From NCBI GenBank assembly GCA_017472965.1, contig JAFUNR010000009.1, positions 1 through 64,000 of the forward strand: 64,000 nt of DNA, given 5' to 3'. Shown piece by piece: positions 41,208 through 50,829 of the stretch. Origin of the DNA: Oscillospiraceae bacterium (GTDB taxonomy: Bacteria; Bacillota; Clostridia; Oscillospirales; Ruminococcaceae). Position 1 is the first letter of the stretch. Every line of letters starts with the position of its first letter. The translations under genes and the position numbers were made by a program. Under the pieces are notes generated by a model, which did no database searches, had not been told where the DNA came from, and saw only the letters and a list, made by a program, of their open reading frames with translations.

Positions 41208-44117
41208 ATGGCAGCAAAAAAATCTCCGCACTCCGGCACGAAAAAGAACACAAAAAGTTCCACCGGAAAACCTGCATCCGCACCGAAAAAAAGCACAGCC
41301 CAAAAAACGAAAAAGGCAGTCTCCACACCGTCCAACGGCCGTCTGTGGAGCATTCTTGTCTTTGCGCTGGCGATGCTGCTGGCTGCGATGACATGGATCC
41401 CCGGCGAAGCAGTCTGGGCTGCGATACGGGAGTTTTTCTTCGGCTTATTCGGCTGGGTGCTGTATCTTGTGACCCCCGCCATGGTGTATATCGCCGTACT
41501 GGTCGCTGCAGGAAAGCCGTGGAAACTGAAGCTGACCGTCAGCGTGCTGGTGGTGCTGCTGCTTTGCGCCGTGGCACTGGTCTTTACCAAATACACCCCC
41601 GGTGACAACAGCTTCGGCACGATGATCAAGGAGGTTTACGCTCTTGGCGCACAGCACAAAGGCGGCGGCTTTTTCGCCATCCCGCTGGGCCTTTCGCTGC
41701 TGGTATGGACGGGGCGGCCCGCGGCAAACATTCTTCTGATCATTCTGCTGATCGTGTTTCTGATGGTGCTCACCGATGTCACCCCCGCCGATATCTGGTA
41801 TTTTCTGCGCCGTAAGGCCGGCAGCGCAAAGCGCAGCGCCGAGTTGGCGCTCTCCGAACGGGAACAGCGCCGTGCCGAACGCCTGGCAGAGGCTGAACGC
41901 CTTGCCGCCGAAGCCGCAGAAGATGATACTTTTGCAGGCAAAGAAAGATCCCGTCCCAAAGTGGATCCGCAGCTGCCGCAGGAAACACTCGACCGCCCCC
42001 GTGACCGCTGGAACATTGATGTGAATGTGGCCGAGGATGTACAGGTAACACCCGCAAAAGCGGAAGCGCCCGCTCCCGCCGCAAAGCTGGAGACCGCAAA
42101 AGGACAGGCCTTTGATCCTGCCGACCACCGTGAGCTGGCCGGTGTACTGAATCATGACATGCTGGCTGCTGCAGGCCGCCAGGCTTTGCAGCCCAAACCC
42201 AAAAAACAGGCAGACGGTCATCCCTTTGTCACCGAAATGGAGCCCTGCCCCGCCGCGCTTGCCCCGGTACAGGAGCAGCACAAGCCCCTTTTCGATCAGG
42301 AGGAAAGCAGCCGACCTCTGCCCGGCGGCGGTGTATTCATGCGTGCCAACGAGCCGGATGAGATCTATGAGGGCACCGTCAAGCCTTTGATGGCAGACAA
42401 CACCATCTTTCTGGATGAAAGTGTATCTGCCGCCGAGCCGGCCGCGAAGCCTGATACAGAGGCCGCCGTACAATCTGCCGCCCCCACCGGGGAGCCGGCA
42501 AATGCTTCCGGCGAGATCGATGACCTGATCCGCCGTGCACTGGACGGACGCCCGCCGGAGGATGACGGCACCGCGCCGGACACCGCAGCGCAGCCGGCTG
42601 CCGTACAGCCTGAGCCCGAACCCGAGCCTGCCATCCCTGCCCCGCCGCCCTATCACCTGCCCTCGCCCGAGCTGCTGGATCGGCAGTCCGGTGCAGATCA
42701 GGGCAATGTCAATAACGAAATGCGTCAGAATGCACAGATCCTTGTCAACACGCTGGAAAGCTTCGGTGTCAAGACCCGCGTGCTGGATATCTGCCGCGGC
42801 CCCAGTGTCACCCGCTACGAGCTGCAGCCGCTTGCCGGTGTCAAGATCAGCCGTATCACCAATCTGGCGGATGATATCGCTCTGAACCTGGCCAGCGCCG
42901 GCGTGCGTATTGAAGCGCCCATTCCCGGTAAGCCCGCCGTAGGCATCGAAGTGCCCAACAAAGCCCGCACTACAGTGGCGCTGCGCAGCCTGATCCAATC
43001 CGAGGAATTCAGTCAGAGCGTCTCACCGCTGACCATGTGTCTGGGCCGCGATATCGCCGGCAGCGTCAAGCTGGCAGACCTGACCAAAATGCCGCATCTG
43101 CTCATCGCCGGCAGCACCGGCAGCGGCAAATCCGTGTGCGTGAACAGCGTCATTATGAGCTTTTTGTACAAGAGCACACCGGACGAGCTGCGGCTGATTT
43201 TGATCGATCCCAAGGTGGTGGAACTGGCCGAATACACCGGCATTCCCCATCTGCTGATGCCCGTGGTGACCGAGCCGAAAAAAGCTGCCGGCGCGCTGGG
43301 CTGCGCCGTGGCCGAGATGGAGCGCCGCTACCAGCTTTTTGCCGCCAACAATGTGCGTGATATCAAGAGCTTCAACCGTCTGGCCGAAAGCCGCGAGGGT
43401 CTGGAGAAGATCCCCTACATCGCCATCATTATCGACGAGCTGGCAGACCTGATGATGGTCGCCGGCAAGCAGGTGGAGGATTATATCTGCCGCATCGCCC
43501 AGAAGGCCCGTGCCGCCGGCATGCATCTGATCGTTGCAACCCAGCGGCCCAGCGTGGATGTTATCACAGGTCTGATCAAAGCCAACATCCCCAGCCGCAT
43601 TGCATTTGCCGTTTCCAGTCAGATCGACAGCCGCACCATTCTGGACGGCGCAGGTGCCGAAAAGCTGCTGGGTGCGGGCGATATGCTGTTCCTGCCGGTG
43701 GGCGCCGCCAAGCCGGTGCGCATTCAGGGTACCTTTGTCAAGGACAGCGAGATCGAACGCGTTCTGAATGAGATCAAATCCTATGCCGATGCCCGCTACG
43801 ATGAACAGATGATCGCCGAAACAGACCGCCGCGCCGCTGCCGCCGAAAGTGGCGGCAAGGAGGGTGCTGAAGGCGGCGACGAGGATGCACAGGATCCTAT
43901 GCTGCGCTCCGCCATCGAAACAGTGGTGGAGGCAGGGCTGGCTTCCACCAGTCTGCTGCAGCGCAAGCTGAAGCTGGGCTACGCCCGCGCCGCCCGCATC
44001 ATGGATGAAATGGAAGCCCTGCATGTCATCGGCCCATACGAGGGCAGCAAACCCCGTCAGGTACTCATCACCCGCGATCAGTTTCTGGAGATGACCATGA
44101 ACGGTCGCAGCGAATAA
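41208..44117 (+). CDS. ftsK: FtsK/SpoIIIE DNA translocase
   Basis: 969-residue septal DNA pump. The N-terminal part (about residues 45-200) has four to five membrane segments. A Pro/Ala/Glu-rich linker of some 280 residues follows. The RecA-like motor has Walker [15 protein letters not shown] (about 631-644), Walker [15 protein letters not shown] and [22 protein letters not shown]. The gamma winged-helix domain at the end ([27 protein letters not shown]) reads KOPS/SRS-type sequences. It clears chromosome from division or sporulation septa; FtsK and SpoIIIE roles cannot be separated from sequence. ATG 41208 with GACGAGG. Confidence 0.95.
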   Translation: MAAKKSPHSGTKKNTKSSTGKPASAPKKSTAQKTKKAVSTPSNGRLWSILVFALAMLLAAMTWIPGEAVWAAIREFFFGLFGWVLYLVTPAMVYIAVLVAAGKPWKLKLTVSVLVVLLLCAVALVFTKYTPGDNSFGTMIKEVYALGAQHKGGGFFAIPLGLSLLVWTGRPAANILLIILLIVFLMVLTDVTPADIWYFLRRKAGSAKRSAELALSEREQRRAERLAEAERLAAEAAEDDTFAGKERSRPKVDPQLPQETLDRPRDRWNIDVNVAEDVQVTPAKAEAPAPAAKLETAKGQAFDPADHRELAGVLNHDMLAAAGRQALQPKPKKQADGHPFVTEMEPCPAALAPVQEQHKPLFDQEESSRPLPGGGVFMRANEPDEIYEGTVKPLMADNTIFLDESVSAAEPAAKPDTEAAVQSAAPTGEPANASGEIDDLIRRALDGRPPEDDGTAPDTAAQPAAVQPEPEPEPAIPAPPPYHLPSPELLDRQSGADQGNVNNEMRQNAQILVNTLESFGVKTRVLDICRGPSVTRYELQPLAGVKISRITNLADDIALNLASAGVRIEAPIPGKPAVGIEVPNKARTTVALRSLIQSEEFSQSVSPLTMCLGRDIAGSVKLADLTKMPHLLIAGSTGSGKSVCVNSVIMSFLYKSTPDELRLILIDPKVVELAEYTGIPHLLMPVVTEPKKAAGALGCAVAEMERRYQLFAANNVRDIKSFNRLAESREGLEKIPYIAIIIDELADLMMVAGKQVEDYICRIAQKARAAGMHLIVATQRPSVDVITGLIKANIPSRIAFAVSSQIDSRTILDGAGAEKLLGAGDMLFLPVGAAKPVRIQGTFVKDSEIERVLNEIKSYADARYDEQMIAETDRRAAAAESGGKEGAEGGDEDAQDPMLRSAIETVVEAGLASTSLLQRKLKLGYARAARIMDEMEALHVIGPYEGSKPRQVLITRDQFLEMTMNGRSE

Positions 44118-44177
44118 GTAACTTCCTCTTTTACCGGTATCTCTGCCAAAAAACATTTATCTCAAAGGAATGCAAGC

Positions 44178-46172
44178 ATGAACAATACGCCCGCCCTTTA
44201 TGAAGAATACCTTCCGCTGAACCGCACCGAGGCCGCCGCACGCGGCTGGGAGCAGTTGGATTTTGTGGTGGTCACCGGCGATGCCTATGTGGATCACCCC
44301 AGCTTCGGCACCACCATCATCGCCCGCCTTGTGGAAAGCATGGGCTTTTCGGTGGGTATTCTGTCGCAGCCGGATTTCACGAGCTGCGACAGCTTCCGCG
44401 AATATGGCCGGCCCCGGTATGCTTTTCTGATCGGCAGCGGCAATGTGGACAGTATGGTCGCACATTACACCGTAGCCAAGCAGCGCCGCACCATGGATGA
44501 ATACACTCCCGGCGGCGTGATCGGCAAAAGGCCCGACCGTGCGGCCACCGTCTATGCGCAGCTTGCACGGCAGGCCTATCCGGATGTGCCGGTTATTCTT
44601 GGCGGTCTGGAGGCCTCTCTGCGCCGGTTTGCTCATTACGATTACTGGACAGACACCGTTTTCCCTGGTATTCTGCAGGATTCGGGTGCCGATCTAGTGA
44701 TTTTCGGCATGGGTGAGCGACAGACCCATGCGATCTGTACCCGTCTTGCCGCCGGCGAACCTGTGAGTGCTCTGCGGGATATTCCCGGCACCTGCTGGAT
44801 GGCAGGTTCCACTGCCGAACTGCCGGAGGGTTATGTGGAATGTGCCGGATTCGCCCGCGTCAGCGAGGATAAAACCGCCTACGCCAAAGCCTGCAGGATC
44901 CAGATGGACAATCAGGATCCTGTCACCGCAAAACCGGTGGTGCAGAAGCACCCCGCCGGTTATGTGGTGCAGAACCCGCCTGCAAAGCCCCTGAACCGCA
45001 CCGAACTGGACAAAGTCTATGCACTGCCCTTTACCCGCCGCCCCCATCCCTCTTACGAAGCGCTGGGCGGTGTACCGGGCATTGAGGAGGTACAGTTCTC
45101 CATTACACACAACCGCGGCTGCTTCGGCGGCTGCAACTTCTGTGCCATCACCATGCATCAGGGGCGGCGCGTCACCAGCCGAAGCAAGGAAAGCGTGGTG
45201 GAGGAGGCTCGCGCCATCACAAAGGATCCCGATTTCAAGGGCTATATCCACGATATCGGCGGCCCCAGTGCCAATTTCCGTATGCCCAGCTGCGCCAAGC
45301 AGATGACGGAGGGTATGTGCAGCGACCGCAAATGTCTTGCCCCTACCCCCTGCCCCAATCTGCTGGTGGATCACAGAGAATATCTGGATATCCTGCGCAC
45401 CGTACGGGAACTGCCCGGAGTAAAAAAGGTTTTTATCCGCAGCGGCATCCGTTACGACTATCTGCTGCGCGACCCCGACGAGAGCTTTTTCCGTGATCTG
45501 GTGGAACATCATGTAAGTGGCCAGCTGAAGGTCGCGCCGGAGCACTGTGCCGCCGATACGCTGCGTGCCATGGGCAAGCCCGGCATTGATGTATACGACC
45601 GCTTCTGCAAGCGTTTTTACGAATTGACCCGCGAAGCAGATAAAAAGCAGTATCTTGTGCCCTATCTGATCAGCAGCCACCCCGGCAGTACGCTGAAGGA
45701 TGCCGTGGCGCTGGCAGAGTATCTGTGCCGCAACCGTATCCATCCCGAGCAGGTGCAGGATTTCTATCCCACGCCGGGTACGGTTTCCACCTGTATGTAC
45801 TACACAGGTCTTGACCCCGCCACCATGAAACCGGTATATGTGGCGCGCACCAGAGAGGAAAAAGCCGCCCAGCGTGCACTGCTGCAATATTATCTGCCCG
45901 CCAACCGCGAAAAGGTATTGGCCGCACTGGAAAAGACCGGACGGACGGATCTGGCCGCTCTGCTGCTGCCCGGCGGCGCACCGCGATCCATGCGTCCGCA
46001 GACTTCGGCACGCCCCGCCAATGACCGCGGTCAAAAGAAAAATGCCCGCAGCAAGGCTTCCGCTGCGGGCCCGCAGTGGAAAACCATTACCCCGGGTGCC
46101 GTGCCTGCCGGTGATACAAAGAGCAGCAGCCACGGTAAGTCCGCCGCCAAAAAGGGAGGCAGCCGCCGATGA
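44178..46172 (+). CDS. YgiQ-family radical SAM protein
   Basis: 664-residue member of the YgiQ family. The N-terminal B12-binding-like domain has the family opening (DFVVVTGDAYVDHPSFGTTIIARLVESMG). The radical-SAM core carries CFGGCNFCAI (CxxxCxxC, about residues 315-325). A characteristic YgiQ C-terminal part (DFYPTPGTVSTCMYYTGLDP) is followed by a lysine/serine-rich tail. The family is widespread but its reaction is undetermined. ATG 44178 with AAAGGAATG. Its stop overlaps the start of the MBL gene. Confidence 0.92.
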   Translation: MNNTPALYEEYLPLNRTEAAARGWEQLDFVVVTGDAYVDHPSFGTTIIARLVESMGFSVGILSQPDFTSCDSFREYGRPRYAFLIGSGNVDSMVAHYTVAKQRRTMDEYTPGGVIGKRPDRAATVYAQLARQAYPDVPVILGGLEASLRRFAHYDYWTDTVFPGILQDSGADLVIFGMGERQTHAICTRLAAGEPVSALRDIPGTCWMAGSTAELPEGYVECAGFARVSEDKTAYAKACRIQMDNQDPVTAKPVVQKHPAGYVVQNPPAKPLNRTELDKVYALPFTRRPHPSYEALGGVPGIEEVQFSITHNRGCFGGCNFCAITMHQGRRVTSRSKESVVEEARAITKDPDFKGYIHDIGGPSANFRMPSCAKQMTEGMCSDRKCLAPTPCPNLLVDHREYLDILRTVRELPGVKKVFIRSGIRYDYLLRDPDESFFRDLVEHHVSGQLKVAPEHCAADTLRAMGKPGIDVYDRFCKRFYELTREADKKQYLVPYLISSHPGSTLKDAVALAEYLCRNRIHPEQVQDFYPTPGTVSTCMYYTGLDPATMKPVYVARTREEKAAQRALLQYYLPANREKVLAALEKTGRTDLAALLLPGGAPRSMRPQTSARPANDRGQKKNARSKASAAGPQWKTITPGAVPAGDTKSSSHGKSAAKKGGSRR

Positions 46173-47125
46173 TGTCCCGCTTTCCCCGCGGCAAACACAG
46201 ACTGCTGCTGATCGCGGCCTGGGTTCTTCTGCCGGCTGCCGCTGCAGCGGTATGCTATTTCTTTCTGCACGGCGGAACCGGTACTTCCGTTGTTTTGAAG
46301 GGAACACCCTCCGGTGAATTTTCAGGCCAAAGTGCTGCTGTCCATGTGATCGATGTGGGACAGGCCGATGCCGTGCTGCTGGAGCAGGATGGCCGCTACG
46401 CACTGGTCGACACAGGTACACCCGCCGCAGCCGATACGATCACTTTTTATCTGGACGCACACGGCGTGCGCACGCTGGACTACCTGGTTCTGACACATTT
46501 TCACTCCGACCACATTGGCAGTGCAGTGGAGATCCTGCGGAATTTCAAGGTAAAAAATGTACTGCTGCCGGATCTTTCCCTCGCTCCCGCTCCCACCAGC
46601 GCCACAGCTCTGGATCTGCTGGAGGAGCTCGCCGAACGGGCAGATGCCGGCAAGCTGGAGACCGCTGTACCCGCAGTCGGCAGTGAATTCCCTCTTGGCA
46701 ATGCGGTACTGACCGTTATCGGCGGCGGTATCCCCTGTCCCGAAGATGCCAACAACACCTCGCTGATGCTGCTTTTCCGCTTTGACAATTTCACCTATTT
46801 CTGCGCAGGTGATGCCGAAGATGAGGCTGAAGCAGAGCTTCTCTCACGGCTCGGCGGCGATTTGCGCGCTGATTTGTATAAGGTTTCCCACCATGGCAGT
46901 GCCACCAGCTCATCGCAGCCGCTTATCGATGCACTGCAGCCGGTAATGGCTGCAGTCAGCTGCGGAGCCGACAATGACTACGGGCATCCCCACTGGGCGG
47001 TTCTGCAGCGGCTGCAGAATGCCGGAGTTCAGGTATTCCGCACCGATGAAAGCGGCAGTCTGCTGTTTACTGTCAAAAACGGTGTACTCACCGCACGCAC
47101 CGAGAAAAGAGGGCTGATACCGTGA
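46169..47125 (+). CDS. ComEC/Rec2-like metallo-beta-lactamase-fold protein
   Basis: 318-residue protein with an N-terminal membrane anchor (residues about 12-32) and one MBL-fold domain. Metal-binding motifs are LVLTHFHSDHIGS (HxHxDH), FCAGDAEDEAEAEL and VSHHGSATSS, exactly the set seen in the C-terminal domain of ComEC. The competence membrane domain of ComEC is absent, so this is a stand-alone exported hydrolase or nuclease. ATG overlaps the YgiQ stop (ATGA). It is followed by a DUF3006 gene, a pairing often seen with this family. Confidence 0.85.
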   Translation: MMSRFPRGKHRLLLIAAWVLLPAAAAAVCYFFLHGGTGTSVVLKGTPSGEFSGQSAAVHVIDVGQADAVLLEQDGRYALVDTGTPAAADTITFYLDAHGVRTLDYLVLTHFHSDHIGSAVEILRNFKVKNVLLPDLSLAPAPTSATALDLLEELAERADAGKLETAVPAVGSEFPLGNAVLTVIGGGIPCPEDANNTSLMLLFRFDNFTYFCAGDAEDEAEAELLSRLGGDLRADLYKVSHHGSATSSSQPLIDALQPVMAAVSCGADNDYGHPHWAVLQRLQNAGVQVFRTDESGSLLFTVKNGVLTARTEKRGLIP

Positions 47126-47343
47126 AATACAGCGTTGAAGACATTTGCGGCGGCATTGCGGCACTATCCGGCGACGACGGCAGTCTGCTGTATCTGTGTG
47201 CCGATCAGCTGCCCGCAGATACCGTCGCGGGCGACATCCTGGAACAGCAGCCCGACAGCAGCTTCCGTACACTGCCGCAGCTGTCCCGCAGCCGCGCCGA
47301 CCGCGCTATGGCATTATTCCGTAAGCTCGCGCGCCGGGAATAA
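47122..47343 (+). CDS. DUF3006-like small protein
   Basis: 73-residue protein, GTG start overlapping the MBL stop (GTGA). The sequence (IAALSGDDGSLLYLCADQLPADTVAGDILE) fits the short beta-barrel pattern of DUF3006 proteins (AVLE-DG-- ... LP-GA-EGDVL). These are commonly encoded beside ComEC-like MBL proteins, in some species fused. Likely a partner of the preceding protein; function unknown. Confidence 0.65.
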   Translation: MKYSVEDICGGIAALSGDDGSLLYLCADQLPADTVAGDILEQQPDSSFRTLPQLSRSRADRAMALFRKLARRE

Positions 47344-47384
47344 CCCCGCGCCCTGCACATAAATCCAAAGGAGAGGAACATATC

Positions 47385-47849
47385 ATGAAACGTTTTTCCA
47401 GTGAATTCAAAAAATTTCTGACCCGCGGCAATGTGATCGATATGGCTGTTGGTGTCATCGTCGGCGGCGCGTTCACCGCCATCGTCAACAGTCTGGTAGG
47501 CGATATCTTCACCCCGCTGGTCAATATTCTGACCGGCAAGCTGAATTTCAGCGAGTGGGTCGTGCCCGTGGGCACCAGCCAGCTGCTGATCGGCAACTTT
47601 GTACAGGCGATCATCAACTTCCTGCTCACCGCGCTGATCCTTTTCATCATCATGCACACCGCCACCCGTATGCGTGAGCGCCGCGACAAGATCATCGCTG
47701 AACTGAAGGCCAAAGAAGAAGCCGAAAAGGCCGCCGAAGAACCTGTCGCCGAGCCCGAGCCTCCCGCTGAGCCCGAGCCCACCAAAGAAGAGCTTCTGCT
47801 GACCGAGATCCGCGATCTGCTGGCCGCACAGGCCAAGGCCGACAAATGA
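47385..47849 (+). CDS. mscL: Large-conductance mechanosensitive channel
   Basis: 154-residue MscL that opens under membrane tension to release solutes. TM1 holds the gate (RGNVIDMAVGVIVGGAFTAIVNSLV), a short periplasmic loop follows, then TM2 (FVQAIINFLLTALILFIIMHTATR). The Lys/Glu and Pro-rich linker is longer than in Escherichia coli and leads to the helical C-terminal bundle (ELLLTEIRDLLAAQ). ATG 47385 with AGGAGAGG upstream. Confidence 0.95.
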   Translation: MKRFSSEFKKFLTRGNVIDMAVGVIVGGAFTAIVNSLVGDIFTPLVNILTGKLNFSEWVVPVGTSQLLIGNFVQAIINFLLTALILFIIMHTATRMRERRDKIIAELKAKEEAEKAAEEPVAEPEPPAEPEPTKEELLLTEIRDLLAAQAKADK

Positions 47850-49168
47850 TCCAGCTGCCGGTATGGGCTGTCTGGACAGCTCTGGGACTTATGTCATCGC
47901 TTTGCACCGCAAGCGTCATTCTGCTCATTCTACTGTATGGAAAAAGCGTGAGCAAGGGGCAGCTTTCCAAGCAGACACAGGCACTGACCAATGAGATCCG
48001 CACCACCCGCGCCGAAATTGCCGCCGACCAGCAGCAGGCACTGCGCACCGCCGCCGAGCATCTGCTGCAGCTGCAGCAGCAAACTGCAGCTGTACAGGAT
48101 CAGCGGCTGCGCGGAATGCAGACCACATTGAGCGAACAGTTTGGTCTGATTGAAAGCCGACTGGACAGTGCCAATCGTCTGAATGAGCAAAAGCTGGAAA
48201 ATATCCGTCAGAGCGTGGAAACGCGCCTTGGTGCTATCCAGACCGAAAACACCCGTGCACTGGAGCAGATGCGCCAGACAGTGGACGAAAAGCTGCAAAA
48301 AACACTGGAAGAAAAGCTGCAGCGCTCCTTTGCCGCTGTAAGCACACAGCTGGAACAGGTCTATCGGGGACTGGGCGAGATGCAGAACCTTGCCACCGGC
48401 GTCGGCGATCTGAAAAAGGTATTGAGCAATGTCAAGACCCGGGGCATTCTGGGGGAAATTCAACTTGGCAGCATTCTCGAGGAGATCATGACACCGGAGC
48501 AGTTCGATCGCAATGTGGTCACACGCCCGGGCCGGCGCGATCCGGTGGAGTTCGCTATACGGCTGCCCGGCAGCGGCGATGCTCCTGTGTATCTGCCCAT
48601 CGATGCCAAGTTTCCGCTGGATCTGTACGCAAGGCTGTGCGATGCTTATGACAGCGGTGACACCGATGCCATCGAGCTTGCCGGCCGCGAGCTGGAACAG
48701 CGTATCCGCAGCTGCGCAAAGGATATCCACGAAAAATATGTAGAGCCGCCGCACACCACCGAATTTGCCATTCTTTTCCTGCCCACCGAGGGACTGTATG
48801 CCGAGGTGATGCGCCGCGGCATGGTGGAACGGCTGCAGCGGGATTACAAAATCAATGTGGCCGGGCCCTCCACCATGGCAGCTATGCTCAACAGTCTGCA
48901 GATGGGCTTTCAGACACTTGCCATCCAGAAGCGCTCCAGCGAGGTCTGGCAGGTGCTGGCCTCTGTCAAGACCGAATTTGCCACTTTTACGCAGGCGCTT
49001 GTCCACGCACAAAGCCGCATCCGTCAGGCAGATTCCGAACTTGAAACACTGCTTGGCGTACGCACCAGACAGATGCAGCGCAAACTGCGCAGCGTGCAAT
49101 CGCCGGAAACAAACGAAACAGCCGCACTGCCTGCTTTTGATGAGGAAAACCCATTTTTGCCGCAATAA
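47846..49168 (+). CDS. rmuC: DNA recombination protein RmuC
   Basis: 440-residue protein with an N-terminal membrane helix (residues about 3-30). A long coiled coil follows (about 35-185). The RmuC nuclease-like domain is marked by RGILGEIQLGSILEEIMTPEQF, LPIDAKFPLDLYARL, FAILFLPTEGLYAEVM and VAGPSTMAAMLNSLQMGFQTLAIQ. RmuC limits DNA inversion at short repeats. The ATG overlaps the mscL stop (ATGA), so the two are coupled. A terminator follows. Confidence 0.93.
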   Translation: MIQLPVWAVWTALGLMSSLCTASVILLILLYGKSVSKGQLSKQTQALTNEIRTTRAEIAADQQQALRTAAEHLLQLQQQTAAVQDQRLRGMQTTLSEQFGLIESRLDSANRLNEQKLENIRQSVETRLGAIQTENTRALEQMRQTVDEKLQKTLEEKLQRSFAAVSTQLEQVYRGLGEMQNLATGVGDLKKVLSNVKTRGILGEIQLGSILEEIMTPEQFDRNVVTRPGRRDPVEFAIRLPGSGDAPVYLPIDAKFPLDLYARLCDAYDSGDTDAIELAGRELEQRIRSCAKDIHEKYVEPPHTTEFAILFLPTEGLYAEVMRRGMVERLQRDYKINVAGPSTMAAMLNSLQMGFQTLAIQKRSSEVWQVLASVKTEFATFTQALVHAQSRIRQADSELETLLGVRTRQMQRKLRSVQSPETNETAALPAFDEENPFLPQ

Positions 49169-49169
49169 A

Positions 49170-49201
49170 AAGAAGCCGCTGCACAAGCGGCTTCCTTTTT
49201 T
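49170..49201 (+). terminator. Terminator after rmuC
   Basis: 9-bp GC-rich stem (49172-49180 / 49186-49194) followed by TTTTT. An A-rich run on the other side suggests that it also serves the convergent gene. Confidence 0.8.
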
Positions 49202-49907
49202 AGTGGATCATTTCAAATCCGAAGCTATCTTCGATCGCATCTCGTCCAAAGGAGGCCACACCCAGCTCATACAAACGCCGACCTGTCAAATGACACAGTT
49301 CAATATTCGTACGCAGCCACTGCGCAGCACAGCAAAAGCCCTGCGGCGTATAGAACAGCCGGTTTTGCATAAACGCTTCCCGCTTCTCTAATGAATCCAG
49401 AATCGCATCCAGTGCAGTCTTCCATTCCTGATCCGGCAAAGCATCCTCCGGCAGCTGCCAGCGGCGCAGGCTTTGCCGTACCGCTGCAAGAAAATACCGC
49501 AGTCCTTCCCGCCCGCTGGCGGGCTGCCATGCGGGATGCGGCTCTCCCTCCATGTAATCATAGTCCATATCCGGAAAGCTGCGGCAGCATCTTTCCAGCA
49601 AAGCAGTGCTCTCCCGCAGCAGACGCAGCAGCTGCTGCAGTTCCTCCGGCGTTTTCTCCAAATCGTACGCAAACAGCGTGCTGCTGTGCTGCGGATCCGC
49701 CCCCGGCTGACTGAAAGTGCGTTCCGAAACGGTAAAAACAACCGCCGGTTCTTTTGGAAGCCACCGGTAACAGCGTGTGATACGGTGCAGTTCCTGCTGC
49801 AGCAGCCATGCAGCTGGAACATTTTCTTCACAGCAAGCCACAGCACCCGGAAAGATACAGCTGCGCAGCAGTTTTGTACCCTTATAACTTTCCACCGCCG
49901 CTTTCAT
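49200..49907 (-). CDS. Hypothetical protein
   Basis: 235-residue protein not recognised. It is cysteine-containing (8-9 Cys), largely alpha-helical in the C-terminal two thirds, with an acidic PDMDYDYMEGEPHPAW segment in the middle. It has no signal peptide, membrane helix or known catalytic motif. ATG 49907 has AGGAGGG at good spacing and codon usage matches the neighbours, so the gene itself is well supported. It is divergent from the Spo0A-like gene (130 bp between starts). Confidence 0.6.
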   Translation of the reverse strand: MKAAVESYKGTKLLRSCIFPGAVACCEENVPAAWLLQQELHRITRCYRWLPKEPAVVFTVSERTFSQPGADPQHSSTLFAYDLEKTPEELQQLLRLLRESTALLERCCRSFPDMDYDYMEGEPHPAWQPASGREGLRYFLAAVRQSLRRWQLPEDALPDQEWKTALDAILDSLEKREAFMQNRLFYTPQGFCCAAQWLRTNIELCHLTGRRLYELGVASFGRDAIEDSFGFEMIH

Positions 49908-50036
49908 TGTATCCCTCCTGTTTCACACTTTTATCACACAATTCGACATTATTCTTCAATCGGTCCTCAGGCATTGATTTCCTGCCGCATACAGTTTAAA
50001 ATATAGTATATAAAGCATCAATGGAGGATGTCCCTC

Positions 50037-50825
50037 ATGAAAGGCTCGGTCTTACAGGTACTTATGACGAAAAGCGATGCAGCGCAGGATCTGGCGCTCC
50101 ATCTGCTGCTCCGGCAATACGGCATTGAGCTGACATTTTACGATTCCGTGCGCAGCATTCCTGCGCTCCGGCATAACGGTCAATTCGATGCCGTTGTTGT
50201 TCGCTGCCGCAGCAGCGAACTGGGCAGTGCCGCGCTGATGGCGCGATATCACAGTCATCTGCAGCGCTCGTCTGCCGACCCCATTCTTCCCCAGCTTCCG
50301 GTTCCGTTCATCGCCATTCTTTTCAGCATGGATGCGGCCGCCGCTCAAATGCTGCGCGATGCCGGTTACTGTGCTGTTCTGCAGCAGCCTTTCAGCGAAT
50401 ATGCGCTCGCCTCTGCCATTCTGCAGCATGTCACTGCACAGCGCACGCTTTATGCCAACAAATTGCAGGAACTGGAGAATTTTTACAGGGAACATCTGAT
50501 TGAAATGGGATGCCCTGTTCATTTGGCCGGCTTCCGTTACCTGCTGCACAGCCTGTTGTATCTGTCTGTTCACCCCGACGCCCTGCACCAGATGACCAAG
50601 GTGCTGTACCCCTATGTTGCTCAGTTGGAAAACACCTCTGCCGGCTGCGTCGAGCGCTCGATGCGCACCGCACTGGAACGGCTGTGGGAAAACGGGAATC
50701 GGGAAAAGCTTGCCGCCCTGATGCCGGCTCATTTTACCCCCAATGCCATTGCACGCCGTGCCAGCATCGGCGAGTTTCTGGCCGCGGTGATCACGCAAAC
50801 GACTCTTGTCCGCCACAGCGGCTGA
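50037..50825 (+). CDS. Spo0A-like response regulator with degenerate receiver
   Basis: 262-residue protein. The last ~110 residues match the Spo0A DNA-binding domain: EMGCPVHLAGFRYLLHSLLYL, then MTKVLYPYVAQLENTSAG, CVERSMRTALERLWENGN, ending IGEFLAAVI. The N-terminal ~130 residues keep a receiver-like beta/alpha pattern but lack its chemistry. The phosphoacceptor Asp after beta-3 is replaced (FDAVVVRC, Arg56/Cys57), the acidic pair near the start is absent (LMTKSDA) and the beta-5 Lys is Gln (LQQPF). It therefore probably is not switched by phosphorylation. Start chosen at ATG 50037, 9 nt after GGAGG; ATG 50028 is too close to that site. It could be a Spo0A paralogue or this lineage's divergent Spo0A. 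Confidence 0.82.
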   Translation: MKGSVLQVLMTKSDAAQDLALHLLLRQYGIELTFYDSVRSIPALRHNGQFDAVVVRCRSSELGSAALMARYHSHLQRSSADPILPQLPVPFIAILFSMDAAAAQMLRDAGYCAVLQQPFSEYALASAILQHVTAQRTLYANKLQELENFYREHLIEMGCPVHLAGFRYLLHSLLYLSVHPDALHQMTKVLYPYVAQLENTSAGCVERSMRTALERLWENGNREKLAALMPAHFTPNAIARRASIGEFLAAVITQTTLVRHSG

Positions 50826-50829
50826 AGTC

